Of a DNA stretch of 32,523 bases, positions 31,930 through 32,523 are shown piece after piece. Both the position numbers and the translations under genes were made by a program. The notes under the pieces are model-generated. The model was not told where the DNA came from. It did not search any database and worked only from the letters and a program-made list of their open reading frames with translations. The DNA comes from Candidatus Rifleibacteriota bacterium (GTDB lineage: Bacteria > Muiribacteriota > Ozemobacteria > Ozemobacterales > Ozemobacteraceae): the NCBI GenBank assembly GCA_015233155.1, contig JADFYG010000066.1:1-32523 (forward strand), in the 5' to 3' direction. Within the stretch, counting starts at the first letter, position 1, and each line of letters starts with the position of its first letter.

Positions 31930-32523
31930 TTAGTCCGGCCCTGCATCGTGGAACAGGTCAATGTAGCTGAAATATATAAATCTTCTGTTGCGTGCCTGCC
32001 CGGTATACTCACGCAGTATCTTACCTTCAGTCATTCTATTCACCAGGTCACTTGCTGCGGGATATGTTGTTCCGATCAGCTCCTTAACCTCAGCGATCGA
32101 AACGATTGGGTGCTTGTAGAGGTGCTCGAGCACTCGGTGGCCGTTTCCGGCTGCTCTACCAAAGTTTTCCGTTATCTTCTGACGATGTTCTTCACGCAGC
32201 GATAAAATACGCCGCGCCGTGTCGGTGGCTTGAAGACTTACTTCAACTATACCGCGAAGGAAGAAAGCAAGCCATTGTTCCCATGTACCATTGTCTCTTA
32301 CTGATTGCAGATGTTCATAATACTGTTGCCGGTAGCGCTTAAAATAATAGGACAGATACAGAACCGGCTTTATGAGTACCTTTCGCTCGCAGAGCAGAAA
32401 AGTTATCAGCAGTCGTCCAACGCGCCCATTACCGTCAAGGAACGGATGAATAGTCTCGAACTGTGCGTGAGCCAATCCAATTTTGATCAAGAGCGGCAAA
32501 TCGTTGTCGGCATGCAGAAACGT
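31930..32523 (-). CDS. Fic family protein, second copy (N-terminus outside the window)
   Basis: The visible 197 codons include the catalytic loop HPFLDGNGRVGR, the helical core and the C-terminal winged helix. The protein is about 96 percent identical to copy 1 over the shared 188 residues; differences such as N to L in IVEVS(L)QATD and G to E in LREEHRQ are mostly in the linker before the wing. The ATG at 32499 is internal. Both copies keep the catalytic loop, so both may be active. Whether this copy keeps the N-terminal inhibitory motif and the upstream palindromes cannot be seen here. Confidence 0.9.
   Translation of the reverse strand, partial: TFLHADNDLPLLIKIGLAHAQFETIHPFLDGNGRVGRLLITFLLCERKVLIKPVLYLSYYFKRYRQQYYEHLQSVRDNGTWEQWLAFFLRGIVEVSLQATDTARRILSLREEHRQKITENFGRAAGNGHRVLEHLYKHPIVSIAEVKELIGTTYPAASDLVNRMTEGKILREYTGQARNRRFIYFSYIDLFHDAGPD

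Larger units (their letters stand above)
31770..32523. repeat. Long direct repeat, copy 2 (runs off the right edge)
   Basis: This is the second copy of 26507-27260 in the same orientation, 5263 bases apart. It includes the downstream flank with the conserved hairpin and the 3' part of fic. The right end of the repeat is outside the window. Confidence 0.9.

Overview
The window looks like a bacterial chromosome segment with a house-keeping left part (1 to about 23.4 kb) and an eroded accessory right part (about 23.4 to 32.5 kb). No rRNA, tRNA or CRISPR array was seen. The left part mixes exported proteins with signal peptides, a lipoprotein, an SLH-like surface protein, a GerW/YtfJ-DUF2953 pair and large hybrid histidine kinases. 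This fits a deep-branching or candidate-phylum bacterium (Riflebacteria- or Wallbacteria-like lineages come to mind), but that is an inference from gene style; nothing here fixes the taxon.

Left part. 1-7.8 kb is a rightward cluster of exported or membrane proteins: a partial gene, a secreted protein of unknown function, an M48 membrane protease, an SLH-like protein, a second M48-like protein that has lost its HExxH catalytic residues, and an 803-aa HEAT-repeat protein. A small gene (3041-3280) lies antisense over the end of the M48 protease gene. 7.8-13.8 kb runs leftward: a cyclic-nucleotide-binding/ParA-MinD fusion, a GerW-like protein, a DUF2953-like protein, a YegS-type lipid kinase (the last two separated by one base), a metallo-beta-lactamase-fold hydrolase and a secreted Pro/Met-rich protein. 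14-20.7 kb runs rightward: a Uup-type ABC-F ATPase, a receiver-histidine kinase and a 1166-aa phosphorelay kinase with two PAS, HisKA, HATPase, two receiver and one HPt domain. A lipoprotein gene (minus) and DNA polymerase IV follow.

Right part. From 23.4 kb the sequence becomes a patchwork: a truncated Sel1-repeat gene, a flavin reductase-like gene, an FGE-fold secreted protein, a leftover C-terminal coding fragment, a DUF4160/DUF2442-HTH pair, a Fic AMPylase, remnants of two tyrosine integrases (one frameshifted, one reduced to its C-terminal motif), an AlbA_2/ATPase gene and the start of a second Fic copy.

Four signals stand out here. (1) The AlbA_2/ATPase gene is split only because an 11-bp unit is present three times: removing one unit rejoins the two reading frames exactly, which is what a slipped-strand on/off switch looks like. 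(2) The DUF4160/DUF2442-HTH pair starts at a near-consensus promoter whose spacer is a perfect palindrome and whose predicted transcription start coincides with the ATG. (3) The fic gene has nested palindromes upstream and is present twice as a 754-bp direct repeat flanking the integrase and AlbA_2 genes. (4) A diverged repeat of about 62 bp sits just left of the DUF4160 gene and at the start of the integrase, so it may mark old attachment sites. Together the right part reads as a small integration hot spot carrying regulated toxin-like modules.
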